DNA from: a virus
Length of the DNA: 30,042 nucleotides
Strand: one strand, 5' to 3'
Virus record (IMG/VR): IMGVR_UViG_3300028392_000023
Coordinates: 1-30,042 of that record
A program made the position numbers and the translations under genes. Of the stretch, positions 4,402-13,011 are shown piece by piece; position 1 is the stretch's first letter; the number at the start of each line of letters is the position of its first letter. The notes under the pieces were generated by a model. It saw only the letters and a list, made by a program, of their open reading frames with translations. It was not told the DNA's origin and made no database searches.

Positions 4402-5565
4402 ATGGAACTTATAAAAAAGAAGGTATCTGAACTTATTCCCTACATAAACAATAGTAGGACGCATAGCGAAGAACAAATTACACAACTTATTTCAAGCATT
4501 AAAGAATTCGGCTTTACAAACCCAATACTGTTAGCACCTGACAATTCAATCATAGCTGGACATGGTAGATTACAAGCAGTTAAAAGATTAGGACACGAAG
4601 AAGTACCTTGCATAATAGTTCATGGATTAACCAAGACACAAATCAAAGCTTTAATAATAGCTGATAACCAATTAGCACTTAATGCAGGTTGGGATTTAGA
4701 AAAACTATCAGTAGAGATTGAAGGATTAGAAGCAGATAAGTTTGATTTAAACATATTAGGATTTGAAGATGAGTTTTTAAAAGACTTATTACACAAAGAA
4801 AACTTAGGTTTAACTGATAAAGATGAAGCACCAGAAATACCAGAAGTAATTAAAACAAAGCAAAATGACATTTGGGTATTAGGTAATCATAGACTTATGT
4901 GTGGTGATTCAGCTTTAATGGAAGATATTAAAAAACTTACATTAGATAAAAAAGCTGACATGATATTTACAGACCCACCATATAACGTAGCATTTAATGG
5001 TAGGAGTGGAAAGTTTGAAGTTATTAAAAATGATGACTTGGAAGAAAACGAATTCAATTTACTTATAACAAGCATATTAAAAAACATTAAAAAATTAAAT
5101 ATCAATACATATTACATTTGTTGTAACTGGGCTTTTTACGGAATCCTGCAATCACAACTAAAACCTAAAGCTTGTATAGTATGGGCTAAAAACGTATTTG
5201 GATTAGGCAGAGGATATAGACACCAACACGAGTTTATTTTATTTGACGGACTAATAGACCCTGAAATTAAAAACGAATCTGATTTGTGGAAGATAAGCAA
5301 AGACACAAACTATAAACACCCAACACAAAAACCAGTTGAACTTCCTTATAGAGCAATAAACAACAGTTCTAGACCAAAGAATATAGTTTTAGATTTATTT
5401 GGTGGTTCTGGTAGCACATTGATAGCTTGTGAAAAGTCAGATAGAATTAATCATACAATGGAACTAGACCCAAAGTATTGTGATGTAATAATACAAAGAT
5501 GGCAACAATTTACTGGAAAAGAAGCAACACATGAGCAAACAGGAAAAACATACAATTCAATCTGA
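4402..5565 (+). CDS. ParB-domain DNA methyltransferase fusion
   Basis: A 387-residue fusion. Residues 1-90 form a ParB/sulfiredoxin-like N domain with the nuclease-box sequence AGHGRLQAVKRLG (52-64). Residues 155-370 form an amino-methyltransferase. The catalytic motif DPPY is at 191-194, HPTQKP at 306-311 and the AdoMet loop DLFGGSGSTL at 331-340. DPPY preceding FxGxG is the beta-class order, and DPPY favours N6-adenine, although N4-cytosine is possible. No restriction partner is visible, so it probably protects phage DNA or marks it for packaging. It ends inside the small-terminase gene (35-nt overlap), linking methylation to packaging genes. The target site is unknown. Confidence 0.92.
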   Translation: MELIKKKVSELIPYINNSRTHSEEQITQLISSIKEFGFTNPILLAPDNSIIAGHGRLQAVKRLGHEEVPCIIVHGLTKTQIKALIIADNQLALNAGWDLEKLSVEIEGLEADKFDLNILGFEDEFLKDLLHKENLGLTDKDEAPEIPEVIKTKQNDIWVLGNHRLMCGDSALMEDIKKLTLDKKADMIFTDPPYNVAFNGRSGKFEVIKNDDLEENEFNLLITSILKNIKKLNINTYYICCNWAFYGILQSQLKPKACIVWAKNVFGLGRGYRHQHEFILFDGLIDPEIKNESDLWKISKDTNYKHPTQKPVELPYRAINNSSRPKNIVLDLFGGSGSTLIACEKSDRINHTMELDPKYCDVIIQRWQQFTGKEATHEQTGKTYNSI

Positions 5566-5929
5566 GGAGAAAAAGGTAGGCAGACCAAAGCTTGATATTG
5601 ACCCAGAACAAGTAATGAGATTAGCTAGGTTGCATTGTACTATGCAAGAAATGGCAGATTTCTTTGGTTGCCATAGACACACTTTAAGGGATAATTTTTC
5701 GCCACAAATAGATAAAGGAAGATCAGAAGGCAATATTTCATTGAGAAGAAAACAATGGCAAATGGCAGTTGAAAAGGGTAATGTTGTTATGTTGATTTGG
5801 TTAGGCAAACAAATGCTCGGACAAAGAAACGAAATCATTGAATCCGATAGCAATACACCCTTACCAATTTACGATATAGTTGAAGATAAAAAAGAAGTTA
5901 TTGAAATGAAGGTTGAAGATGGCAAGTAA
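5531..5929 (+). CDS. Small terminase-like HTH protein
   Basis: A 132-residue protein. Residues 18-55 (GRPKLDIDPEQVMRLARLHC, then MADFFGCHRHTLRDNF) form a helix-turn-helix like those of terminase small subunits. It continues with KGRSEGNISLRRKQWQMA and NVVMLIWLGKQMLGQ, a conserved run I associate with phage small-terminase or DNA-packaging HTH proteins. The C-terminal 30 residues are acidic and probably contact the large subunit. It lies three small genes upstream of the large terminase. It overlaps the methyltransferase by 35 nt, and the zinc-ribbon gene starts inside its end. Confidence 0.78.
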   Translation: MSKQEKHTIQSEEKKVGRPKLDIDPEQVMRLARLHCTMQEMADFFGCHRHTLRDNFSPQIDKGRSEGNISLRRKQWQMAVEKGNVVMLIWLGKQMLGQRNEIIESDSNTPLPIYDIVEDKKEVIEMKVEDGK

Positions 5930-6086
5930 ATGTATATTTTGCAATAAAGAAATGAACAACAAGCTAGAGCAACATATTAAAGCTTGTAATAATTGCACAG
6001 TATTATTGCTTATGAAAAAACATAACTTAACTATTAGAAAACCAAAAGCTATAACATTAAACACAAAGAAATATGATAAAGTTTAG
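5919..6086 (+). CDS. Small zinc-ribbon protein, 55 aa
   Basis: It begins MASKCIFCNKEMNN. Cys5-x2-Cys8 and Cys23-x2-Cys26 (HIKACNNC) form a four-cysteine zinc site. The rest is basic (MKKHNLTIRKPK). It starts 11 nt before the previous stop with a GAAGG-type ribosome site and ends 14 nt into the next gene. It is probably a nucleic-acid-binding accessory in the packaging region. No specific family is recognised. Confidence 0.65.
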   Translation: MASKCIFCNKEMNNKLEQHIKACNNCTVLLLMKKHNLTIRKPKAITLNTKKYDKV

Positions 6087-6396
6087 TTTAGTAAAATCTG
6101 ACAAGAACCCAAGAGGTGGACTATCATCATCTGGTAGAGCAAGATATAACAGAGCAACTGGAAGTCATTTAAGACCACCAGTTAAAACAAGACCAAATAC
6201 TATAACTGAATATAGACGCAAAGGTAGCTTCCTAGTTAGAATGGGAAGTGCTAAAGGTGCGTTGTATGATTCTAAAGGCAGAAAAACTAGATTAAAATTA
6301 TCTTTAGAAGCTTGGGGTTATAAAGGAAATAGTAAATCTGAAGCTGTGGCTTTGGGCAGAAGATATTTAAAAGCATACCAAAATAAAAAGAAGTGA
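6073..6396 (+). CDS. Conserved phage protein (GLSxxGRxxYNRxTG type), 107 aa
   Basis: It shows GGLSSSGRARYNRATGSHLRPPV (residues 15-37) followed by RRKGSFLVRMG, then TRLKLSLEAWGY. This pattern is shared by a family of phage proteins near terminase genes, often annotated DUF6321-like. It is very basic and rich in Gly/Arg, typical of proteins that touch DNA during packaging. The biochemical role is unknown. Identification is from remembered pattern only. Confidence 0.62.
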   Translation: MIKFSLVKSDKNPRGGLSSSGRARYNRATGSHLRPPVKTRPNTITEYRRKGSFLVRMGSAKGALYDSKGRKTRLKLSLEAWGYKGNSKSEAVALGRRYLKAYQNKKK

Positions 6397-6401
6397 ACAA
6401 T

Positions 6402-6584
6402 ATGTGTGGAAGAAAAAAACCAAAGATGATTGATAGAAAAATGCGAGGAAGCCATGATCTTGAAGTAAGATTATTTGATGCTTTAAAACAGAATGATTTT
6501 AACCAAGAAGAAATACAGCGATTAAACTTAATCATTAAAAAGCTAGAAGAAGATTTAGAGAACGCAAATAAATCAGTTAATTAA
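6402..6584 (+). CDS. Small coiled-coil protein upstream of terminase, 60 aa
   Basis: It begins MCGRKKPKMIDRKMRGSHDL. A heptad-rich helix follows (EEIQRLNLIIKKLEEDLENA), so dimerisation by coiled coil is likely. I chose ATG 6402, which has a purine-rich AGAAG upstream, over a GTG at 6393 that overlaps the previous stop. It ends immediately before the terminase ATG. No family is recognised. Confidence 0.58.
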   Translation: MCGRKKPKMIDRKMRGSHDLEVRLFDALKQNDFNQEEIQRLNLIIKKLEEDLENANKSVN

Positions 6585-7817
6585 ATGCCATTTAGTAAGC
6601 CACAACTAGATGTCTATACTTGCCCAAATAGATTCAGAGTTTTAATTACAGGAAGAAGATTCGGCAAAACACACCTAGCCATGTATGAACTGCTTAGATT
6701 TGCAAGTCGTAAACCAAACTCAAAGATATTTTATGTAGCACCAACTTATAGAATGAGTAAGGAGATTATGTGGAAGCAACTAAAGAAACTTACAACTGAA
6801 AAAAGATGGATTAAATATGCCAATGAAACAGAACTATCATTGGTACTTAGGAATGGTTCACAGATTAGTTTAAAAGGTGCAGATAAATCACCAGACAATT
6901 TAAGAGGAGTAGGATTAGATTTTTTATTATTAGACGAATACGCAGATATACCAGTAGAAGCTTGGACTGAAGTTTTAAGACCAACCATTTCAGATAAGCA
7001 TGTAACTGGTAATGTATTATTTATAGGAACACCCAGAGGTTATGGAAACTGGTCTTATGACATCTATCAAAAAGGATTAGGTTCTGACCCTGAATGGAAA
7101 TCATTTAAGTACACAACATTAGATGGTGGTCAAGTTGATGCAGAAGAAATCAAACAAGCGATGAATGATTTAGATGAACGTACATTTAGACAAGAATATT
7201 TAGCTTCATTTGAAACATACTCAGGAGTTGTTTATTATAACTTTAGCAGAGATGAAAATGTAAAAGAATGTAAGTATGATAAAGATGCTATGATTCATAT
7301 TGGCTTGGACTTTAACATAGACCCAATGAGTGCTTGTTTATTTCATGTTAAGAATGGAGTAGCAGAAATCTTTGATGAGATAGTTATTTATAGTTCTAAT
7401 ACTGATGAATTTATTGATGAGTTATTTAGCAGATACCCTAAACAGAAAATGATTGTTTATCCTGACCCAGCATCAAGACAACGTAAAACTAGTGCTGGTG
7501 GCAGAACCGATTTAACTATATTGCAAAATGCTGGATTAAATGTTAAGTGTAAATCTACTCATGCTTTAGTGAGAGATAGAATTAATTCTGTTAATAGCAA
7601 ACTGAAGTCATTTGAAGGTAAAAGAAGTATTTTTATTAATCCTTCTTGCAAAACACTTATAAATTCGTTAATGAAACAAGTTTATAAGGAAAACACAACA
7701 CAACCTGAAAAGGGAAATGGATTTGACCACATGACTGACGCATTAGGATACGCAATAGAATATTTATTTCCAATCACATCTAACCTGCCTAAATCACAAC
7801 CTAAAAGATTTTCATAA
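6585..7817 (+). CDS. terL: Terminase large subunit
   Basis: A 410-residue packaging motor. The ATPase domain has Walker A TGRRFGKTH (22-30), the adenine-contact segment VAPTYRMSKE (51-60), Walker B FLLLDE (113-118, catalytic Glu118) and motif III IGTPRG (147-152). The nuclease domain has LDFNIDP (241-247, metal ligand Asp242), YPDPAS (292-297) and the closing DHMTDALGY (381-389). It translocates DNA into the prohead and cuts it. The short N-terminus is normal for this group. Its ATG directly follows the previous stop, and no ribosome site is visible, so coupling is likely. Confidence 0.96.
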   Translation: MPFSKPQLDVYTCPNRFRVLITGRRFGKTHLAMYELLRFASRKPNSKIFYVAPTYRMSKEIMWKQLKKLTTEKRWIKYANETELSLVLRNGSQISLKGADKSPDNLRGVGLDFLLLDEYADIPVEAWTEVLRPTISDKHVTGNVLFIGTPRGYGNWSYDIYQKGLGSDPEWKSFKYTTLDGGQVDAEEIKQAMNDLDERTFRQEYLASFETYSGVVYYNFSRDENVKECKYDKDAMIHIGLDFNIDPMSACLFHVKNGVAEIFDEIVIYSSNTDEFIDELFSRYPKQKMIVYPDPASRQRKTSAGGRTDLTILQNAGLNVKCKSTHALVRDRINSVNSKLKSFEGKRSIFINPSCKTLINSLMKQVYKENTTQPEKGNGFDHMTDALGYAIEYLFPITSNLPKSQPKRFS

Positions 7818-9214
7818 TGCCATACACAAGACAACAAATAGAATCACAACATCAGCATTACAAAGGAATGATTCCAAGATGGGAGTATTTTATTAGATCA
7901 TATCTTGGTGGTAAAGAATACGCAGATGGTAAATTCTTACAACCTTACATGCTTGAGTTTGAAAACGAATATTATAAAAGAATTAATTTTACTCCTCTTG
8001 ATAATCATTGTCGTAACATCATAGATATTTATTCATCATTTCTATTTAGAGTTCAACCAGTAAGACAGTTCGGTTCTTTACAAGATGATATATCTGTTCA
8101 ACAATTTTTAGATGATGCAGATTTAGAAGGTAGATCATTTGAAGCTTTAATTACAGAAGCACAAAGATTTGCTTCAATATATGGTCATGTATGGTTACTT
8201 ATGGATAAGCCATCTACAAACGTAATGACTAGAGCAGAAGAATTAGATCAAGGAATTAGACCATATCTAAATATCTACACACCTGAGAATGTTTTAGATT
8301 GGCACTATACAAGAAATGATGCTGGTTATTATTACTTAGATTATTTAAAAATTAGAGAAGAACAAACTGCTGAAGGAGAATATTATAAACTTTGGTTTGT
8401 AGATAAAATTGATACTGTGTTTATTTCTTCAGTTAATAGAGATGAACCTAAATTAGTAACTTCAGTTCCTAATCCATTAATGAAAATACCAGCAGTTATT
8501 TTATACAACCAAAGAAGTCCAATGCGTGGTCTTGGTGTATCTGATCTAAATGATGTAGCTGATTTACAAAAAGCAATTTACAATGAATTTTCTGAGATTG
8601 AACAAATTATAAGATTATCAAATCACCCATCACTTGTTAAAACAAAAGATACTGATGCTGGTGCTGGTGCAGGTTCAATAATTGAAATGCCAGAAAACTT
8701 AGATGCAAATTTAAAACCATATATCTTACAACCTAATGGAAGTAATTTAGATGGAGTATTAAGATCAATAGATCATAAAGTAGAAGCAATAAATCGTTTA
8801 ACTCATATTGGTTCTTTAAGATCAACTGCACAAAGAATACAATCTGGTATTGCTTTAAGAACTGAGTTTGAATTATTAAATGCTAAACTATCTGAGAAGT
8901 CTCAACTGATACAATTAGCAGAAGAACAATTATGGAGATTATTTGCTGATTGGCAAGAAACAACATTTGATGGAGAAATTGAATATCCTGAATCGTTTGA
9001 CATTAGAGACTGGGCAACTGATCTTGAATTATTACAAGCTGCTAAAGCAAGTAATATTCCTTCAGATACTTTTGCTAAAGAGATTGACAAACAAATTGCT
9101 AAAACAGTTATTGAAGATAATGCAACATTAGAAATTATTAATTCTGAGATTGATAGTAAGTCAGTAGCTTTAGGAACATTCCCACCACAACCTATAACAT
9201 TACCTAAAGTTTAA
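7817..9214 (+). CDS. Portal protein
   Basis: A 465-residue protein directly behind the large terminase, with TAATG overlap. The N-terminus (RWEYFIRSYLGG, then DNHCRNIIDIYSSFLFRVQP) matches the start of Gp6/DUF4055-like portals. The central domain contains YTPENVLDWHY, VILYNQRSPMRGLGVSDLNDVADLQKAIYN and the crown helices NRLTHIGSLRSTAQRIQSG. It would form the dodecameric channel for DNA entry and exit. Position and length fit. No internal frameshift is seen. Confidence 0.9.
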   Translation: MPYTRQQIESQHQHYKGMIPRWEYFIRSYLGGKEYADGKFLQPYMLEFENEYYKRINFTPLDNHCRNIIDIYSSFLFRVQPVRQFGSLQDDISVQQFLDDADLEGRSFEALITEAQRFASIYGHVWLLMDKPSTNVMTRAEELDQGIRPYLNIYTPENVLDWHYTRNDAGYYYLDYLKIREEQTAEGEYYKLWFVDKIDTVFISSVNRDEPKLVTSVPNPLMKIPAVILYNQRSPMRGLGVSDLNDVADLQKAIYNEFSEIEQIIRLSNHPSLVKTKDTDAGAGAGSIIEMPENLDANLKPYILQPNGSNLDGVLRSIDHKVEAINRLTHIGSLRSTAQRIQSGIALRTEFELLNAKLSEKSQLIQLAEEQLWRLFADWQETTFDGEIEYPESFDIRDWATDLELLQAAKASNIPSDTFAKEIDKQIAKTVIEDNATLEIINSEIDSKSVALGTFPPQPITLPKV

Positions 9215-9215
9215 T

Positions 9216-10190
9216 GTGGCACAAGATTTACTACAAGAACTTCAAGCAATAAGAGCAAAGACTGTTAGTTCATTAGAAGCACAGCATCAAAAACTATTAG
9301 CAGATACTCTTAAAACATTAGAGCAAGAAGTAGTTAATATCGCATCAACACTTCCTATAGAAAATGGTTCATTATTTAATACAAGACTTGCAATAGAAAT
9401 TAGACCACAGTTACAACAAGCCATTGAAGAAATATATCTTAAAAAAGTTCAAACATTCATCAATGATTATGACAAGGTAGCTGGTACGATTGTTGCAACT
9501 TATGGAAAACTTCCAATACCAATAGAGTTTAAACAAATTACACAAACTGATTTAGTAACTATTCAACAATTAAAGAAATTAGCATTTACTCAATTTCAAA
9601 ATCTTGGAAATGAATTTACAAATACATTAGCAAAAGAAATATACCAAAGTACATTAGTAGGAAAACCATTTGGAGATGTAGTTCAAACTATTAGAGATAA
9701 AATTAATGGAATATATCAAGCAGCAGATACAGCTAAACAACAACAATTAGTTACATTTATTCAAGATCAAAAAGCATTAGGTAATATGAATTCTCCTGAT
9801 GTTCAAACAGCAGTTGATGAACTTAAACAAAATTATGGTTCAACAGTTACAGGTGATAATCTTTATTCTTATTCATCTCAAATAGTACAAGATGCTTTAA
9901 TGGGATTTGATGGACAGTTTGCAAAGTATAGAGCAGATGAATTAGGATTAACTTCATTTGTTTATTATGGTTCAATAATTAGAGATAGTAGAGATTTCTG
10001 CGTTGAACATGCAAACCAAGTATTTACTGAAGAAGAAGCAAGAGCATTATGGCAACAAGACTGGCAAGGTAAATCAGGTAGCGACCCATTCTTAGATAGA
10101 GGTGGTTATAATTGCAGACATCATTGGCAACCAATCAGTACAGACTGGGGAACAGTAAATACTGATGGTACATTTGACTACACACTCTAA
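9216..10190 (+). CDS. MuF-like head morphogenesis protein
   Basis: A 324-residue protein after the portal. The C-terminus has the MuF/SPP1 gp7-type signature RDFCVEHANQVF, then W-x-G-K and a GGYNCRHHWQPI end (about residues 260-312). The N-terminal two thirds are helical and Gln/Lys-rich. Members ride into the capsid with the portal and assist assembly or DNA ejection. The start must be GTG 9216, because the nearby ATG (9214) is out of frame. It overlaps no coding sequence and lacks a Shine-Dalgarno. Confidence 0.85.
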   Translation: MAQDLLQELQAIRAKTVSSLEAQHQKLLADTLKTLEQEVVNIASTLPIENGSLFNTRLAIEIRPQLQQAIEEIYLKKVQTFINDYDKVAGTIVATYGKLPIPIEFKQITQTDLVTIQQLKKLAFTQFQNLGNEFTNTLAKEIYQSTLVGKPFGDVVQTIRDKINGIYQAADTAKQQQLVTFIQDQKALGNMNSPDVQTAVDELKQNYGSTVTGDNLYSYSSQIVQDALMGFDGQFAKYRADELGLTSFVYYGSIIRDSRDFCVEHANQVFTEEEARALWQQDWQGKSGSDPFLDRGGYNCRHHWQPISTDWGTVNTDGTFDYTL

Positions 10191-10202
10191 TAGAACATTT
10201 TA

Positions 10203-10218
10203 GCAACAACTATGTTGC
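10203..10218 (+). terminator. Stem-loop before the scaffold gene (terminator or processing site)
   Basis: GCAACA-ACTA-TGTTGC forms a perfect 6-bp hairpin, followed by AATTTTACAATTTT, a modest U-rich tail. It lies in the 85-bp gap between the MuF gene and the scaffold gene. It could be a weak intrinsic terminator or an RNA-processing or stability element that sets the scaffold/capsid transcript apart. Confidence 0.45.
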
Positions 10219-10275
10219 AATTTTACAATTTTCTTGATAATTGACAATAATAACAATATAGAAGGAGAACAAACA

Positions 10276-10992
10276 ATGAACGACCAAGTAAAAGTAGAGT
10301 CGGTTGAGAATACAGCATCTCAAGACAATGCTGGAGTAGAAGTTTCTAAAACAACTTCAAATGAGAACAAAGTTTTTACTGCAGATCAGTTAGAACAAAT
10401 AGTTCAAAGAAGATTAGAAAGATACAAAAAAACAGTATCTAATAAACTTGATGGAGTTGATCTTGAAGAAGCTAAAAAGTTGCTTCAAGAGAAAAAAGAT
10501 AAGGAACTTGAGATCGCTAAACAACGTGGCGAATTTGACAAAGTTCTGAAGGAAACAGTTTCAAAAAAGGATACAAAAATCCAATCGTTGGAATCTGAAT
10601 TAAAAAGGATTCGTATAGATGAAACATTAGTCAATGTAGCTAGTGGACTGAAAGCTGTTAAACCAGCAGAAGTTAAACAGTTACTAAGATCAAATGTTAA
10701 ACTTAACGAACAAGGTTCTGTTGAAGTTATCAACGAAGATGGAACTCCTAGATATACAGACAAAGGTGAGCCAATGTCAGTTAATGAATTGGTAAACGAA
10801 TATCTAAAAAACAATCCTCATCATGTGATGGCTACTCAAAGTGGTAGTGGTTCACAAGGTAAGATTGGTGGAAATTCTCCCACTTCCGTTAAAATGGGTG
10901 ATCTTGATTTGAATAATCCTAATGACAGAAAATTATATTCTGAAATGAGGAAACAAAGAGATCAGGGTATTTTTAAAATGAAAATAACTTAA
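10276..10992 (+). CDS. Capsid scaffolding protein
   Basis: A 238-residue, highly charged, mostly helical protein immediately before the major capsid gene. Residues 36-120 form a long coiled coil (LEQIVQRRLERYKK, then EEAKKLLQEKKDKELEIAKQ and KDTKIQSLESELKRIRI). The C-terminal part (VNELVNEYLKNNP, then a Gly/Ser/Gln stretch) ends in a small basic segment that could bind coat. This is the make-up of gp20-type scaffolds. I chose ATG 10276 because it has GGAG at the right distance. An in-frame upstream extension to 10234 lacks one. No protease gene is evident, so the scaffold may exit intact. Confidence 0.82.
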   Translation: MNDQVKVESVENTASQDNAGVEVSKTTSNENKVFTADQLEQIVQRRLERYKKTVSNKLDGVDLEEAKKLLQEKKDKELEIAKQRGEFDKVLKETVSKKDTKIQSLESELKRIRIDETLVNVASGLKAVKPAEVKQLLRSNVKLNEQGSVEVINEDGTPRYTDKGEPMSVNELVNEYLKNNPHHVMATQSGSGSQGKIGGNSPTSVKMGDLDLNNPNDRKLYSEMRKQRDQGIFKMKIT

Positions 10993-11013
10993 ACAACTAA
11001 CTAAAATAAAAAA

Positions 11014-11862
11014 ATGGCTAACGAAACAACAAGTTCAACATTAAGTGAACTTTATACAAATATAACACAAGAAGCGATTTTCTCATTCCAAGAAACATCT
11101 GTAATGAGACCTCTTGTAACTCTATACCCTTTAATGGGTTCTGGAAAAGTGGCAGAAGTGCCAGTATATCCAGTAGTATCTGCTGCTGCAGTAAATGAAG
11201 CAACAGATTTATCTAATACAGCAGTAAACCCTACATCAGCAACTATTACAGCTTCTGAAGTTGGTGTTATGACAACTCTTACAGATTTAGGTGCTAATTC
11301 AGCTTCTAGAAATGTTGGTGCTGATATTGGAAGATTATTCGGAGAAGCGATTGCTAAAAAAGTAGATACTGATTTAATCGGACTATTTTCTAGCTTCACT
11401 ACTAACACTGCTGGTGCTGCTGGTACTGAATTAACTGCTGACTTGCTTTTCAAAGCACAAGCACAGTTAAGATCATTAAATGTACCTGCACCTTACTATG
11501 CTGTGTTTCACCCAAAAGCAGTTTTCAATTTAAAGAAAACTCTTACACAAGCTGGTTACGGAACATCTGCTTACGCATTGTCTAACGTAGGAAACGAAGC
11601 ATTAACAAATGGATATATCGGTAGAATAGCTGGTATTGATGTATTTGAAGATGCTAACTTTACTATTGATGCTTCTGATGATTCAGTAGGTGGAGTATTC
11701 TCTCCAATCGCTATTGGTTTAGCTATGAAAGAAGATTTCAAAGTTGAAACACAAAGAGATGCTTCTATGAGAGCAACAGAAATCGTTGCTTCAATCGTTT
11801 ACGGAAAAGCTGTAGTTAAAGAAAACTACGGAGTTGCTGTAACAACTGATTGTGCATTTTAA
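11014..11862 (+). CDS. Major capsid protein, HK97-type fold
   Basis: A 282-residue protein in the canonical position after the scaffold. It contains FSFQETSVMRPLVTLYPL, an E-loop-like segment VAEVPVYPVVSAAAVNEATD, the spine helix region GADIGRLFGEAIAKKVD, the P-domain strand YYAVFHPKAVFNLKK and a C-terminal RDASMRATEIVASIVYGKAVV. This resembles short HK97-fold capsids without a cleaved delta domain. The first ten residues MANETTSSTL also occur at 3688. Oddly for the most abundant phage protein, no Shine-Dalgarno precedes the ATG. The 21-nt leader is almost all A with C and T, so an S1-type enhancer is likely. Confidence 0.92.
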   Translation: MANETTSSTLSELYTNITQEAIFSFQETSVMRPLVTLYPLMGSGKVAEVPVYPVVSAAAVNEATDLSNTAVNPTSATITASEVGVMTTLTDLGANSASRNVGADIGRLFGEAIAKKVDTDLIGLFSSFTTNTAGAAGTELTADLLFKAQAQLRSLNVPAPYYAVFHPKAVFNLKKTLTQAGYGTSAYALSNVGNEALTNGYIGRIAGIDVFEDANFTIDASDDSVGGVFSPIAIGLAMKEDFKVETQRDASMRATEIVASIVYGKAVVKENYGVAVTTDCAF

Positions 11863-11872
11863 TTAATGCTAT

Positions 11873-11900
11873 TTGGTGGGGGAGTAAAATCTCCCACCAA
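11873..11900 (+). terminator. GC-rich hairpin after the capsid gene
   Basis: TTGGTGGG (11873-11880) pairs with CCCACCAA (11893-11900). The inner AG/CT can extend the stem past a 2-nt bulge to a TAAAAT loop. No T-run follows, so it is more likely a 3'-end stabiliser or partial terminator for the capsid mRNA than a full stop. The next gene's ATG is only 6 nt beyond it. Confidence 0.6.
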
Positions 11901-11905
11901 TAACA

Positions 11906-12106
11906 ATGAAACAGATAGACAGTCCAAAGACAGTTTTACATTTAAAGACTAAGGATTATGTTTATCGTTATGTGTTAGTAGATAGATTTAAACATTCATC
12001 AAAAGCACATCAAGGATTTGACAAAGAACTAGGAATGACTGAAGCAGAAATATTTGCTAAGGTAACTCCCAGAAAAATAAGAAGAAAATATATTATAAAG
12101 GATTAA
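11906..12106 (+). CDS. Hypothetical protein, 66 aa (head region)
   Basis: MKQIDSPKTVLHLKTKDYVYRYVLVDRF begins a small basic protein with possible beta strands and a helical end (MTEAEIFAKVTPRKIRRKY). It lies between the capsid and connector genes, where phages often keep a small structural or Rho-like N-terminal protein, but no family is recognised. The hairpin 6 nt upstream of its ATG should limit ribosome access unless ribosomes arrive from the capsid gene. Confidence 0.65.
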   Translation: MKQIDSPKTVLHLKTKDYVYRYVLVDRFKHSSKAHQGFDKELGMTEAEIFAKVTPRKIRRKYIIKD

Positions 12107-12109
12107 CAA

Positions 12110-12574
12110 ATGGCAAATTTTTCAACAGAAACAGACTTAACATTCTACCAACCAGATATTTTAACTTTTGGCATATCATCATTCTACACTCCAAATGACT
12201 ATCACGCACAAGCAAGATCAGACATTGAAAGAGATTTAAGAATTAAATGGTATCCAGTTTATGTTAAACAAACTTATAGAGATATATCTTTGCTTAATAC
12301 AACAGAGATGGACGGAACTAAATTAACAGATTCACAATTTAAAAGATTATCAGTTTATAGAGTAATCGGATTCTACGCATGTCCACAATTAACTAAATAT
12401 AATTCAAACGATAACTTAGATAGATTTCAAGTTATGATGAAACATTACCAACAATTATATGCAGATGAATTAGATTCTATCTTAAAAGATGGTGTTGAAT
12501 ATGATGCTGATGGTTCTCATACAATTAAAGATGCAGAAAAAGCACCTTATCATAGACTTCAACTTATCAGATGA
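12110..12574 (+). CDS. Head-tail connector/adaptor protein
   Basis: A 154-residue protein beginning MANFSTETDLTFYQPDILTF and mostly helical, with RSDIERDLRIKWYP, FKRLSVYRVIGFYACPQLTK and a final helical hairpin ending DAEKAPYHRLQLIR. Its length and its place between the capsid and the tail-completion gene match neck adaptors (HK97 gp6 / gp15-like). The ribosome site AAGGA precedes ATG 12110, and it overlaps the next gene by 4 nt. Assignment rests mainly on order and secondary structure. Confidence 0.68.
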   Translation: MANFSTETDLTFYQPDILTFGISSFYTPNDYHAQARSDIERDLRIKWYPVYVKQTYRDISLLNTTEMDGTKLTDSQFKRLSVYRVIGFYACPQLTKYNSNDNLDRFQVMMKHYQQLYADELDSILKDGVEYDADGSHTIKDAEKAPYHRLQLIR

Positions 12575-13011
12575 AAATAACTGTTGAAGATAATCTTAAT
12601 GAAGTATCTAGGAATATAGATCAAAGCATTAGACAACAACCCAATGTTTTAAAATCTGCATTAGGCAAGACTGCTGAATTTGTTATGGGTTTAATCAAAC
12701 AAAGAACAGCAAGGGGTCAAGATGCAAACCAAAAAGCATTTCCACCATACACGCAAGTTTACAAAGAGTTCAGACAGAAAAAAGGCAGACAAGTATCTTA
12801 TCCTGATTTAAACTTTACTGGTCAGATGCTTTCAAATATGACTCAAAAATCTACACCAAGTTATGCTGAGATTTATTTTTCTAATAAATCACAAGCAGTT
12901 AAAGCTATGGGAAACAATAGAAAAAGAAACTTCTTTGCAGTTGGCGATAGAGAATTAACACCAATATCAAATGTATTCTTGGCAGAATATAAAAAACTTA
13001 ATAATTTATAA
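12571..13011 (+). CDS. Virion morphogenesis / tail-completion protein (gpG/gp10-like)
   Basis: A 146-residue protein with the pattern of the phage virion-morphogenesis family. It has an N-terminal helix ending in QRTARGQDANQKAFPPYTQV, then YPDLNFTGQMLSNMT and, near the end, RKRNFFAVGDRELTPISNVF. These correspond to the RT-x-G-x-d-x-x-g-x-x-F-x-p-Y, DL-x-x-t-G-x-M-L and R-x-F-f-x-l elements of Mu gpG-type and HK97 gp10-type proteins. It would help close the head or join the tail. The start is ATGA-coupled to the adaptor. Confidence 0.75.
   Translation: MKITVEDNLNEVSRNIDQSIRQQPNVLKSALGKTAEFVMGLIKQRTARGQDANQKAFPPYTQVYKEFRQKKGRQVSYPDLNFTGQMLSNMTQKSTPSYAEIYFSNKSQAVKAMGNNRKRNFFAVGDRELTPISNVFLAEYKKLNNL

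Noticed and set aside
10234-10262. Promoter-like TTGATA, 17-bp spacer, TATAGA before the scaffold gene
   Set aside because: Transcription would start about 7 nt before ATG 10276 and leave out the clear Shine-Dalgarno, so it cannot serve that gene as read.
10234-10275. N-terminal extension of the scaffold protein
   Set aside because: The 14 extra residues come from the leader, and the ATG at 10276 has the ribosome site.
11052-11453. Long minus-strand open frame opposite the capsid gene
   Set aside because: It is antisense to a certain gene, has no ribosome site, and its composition reflects the capsid codons.
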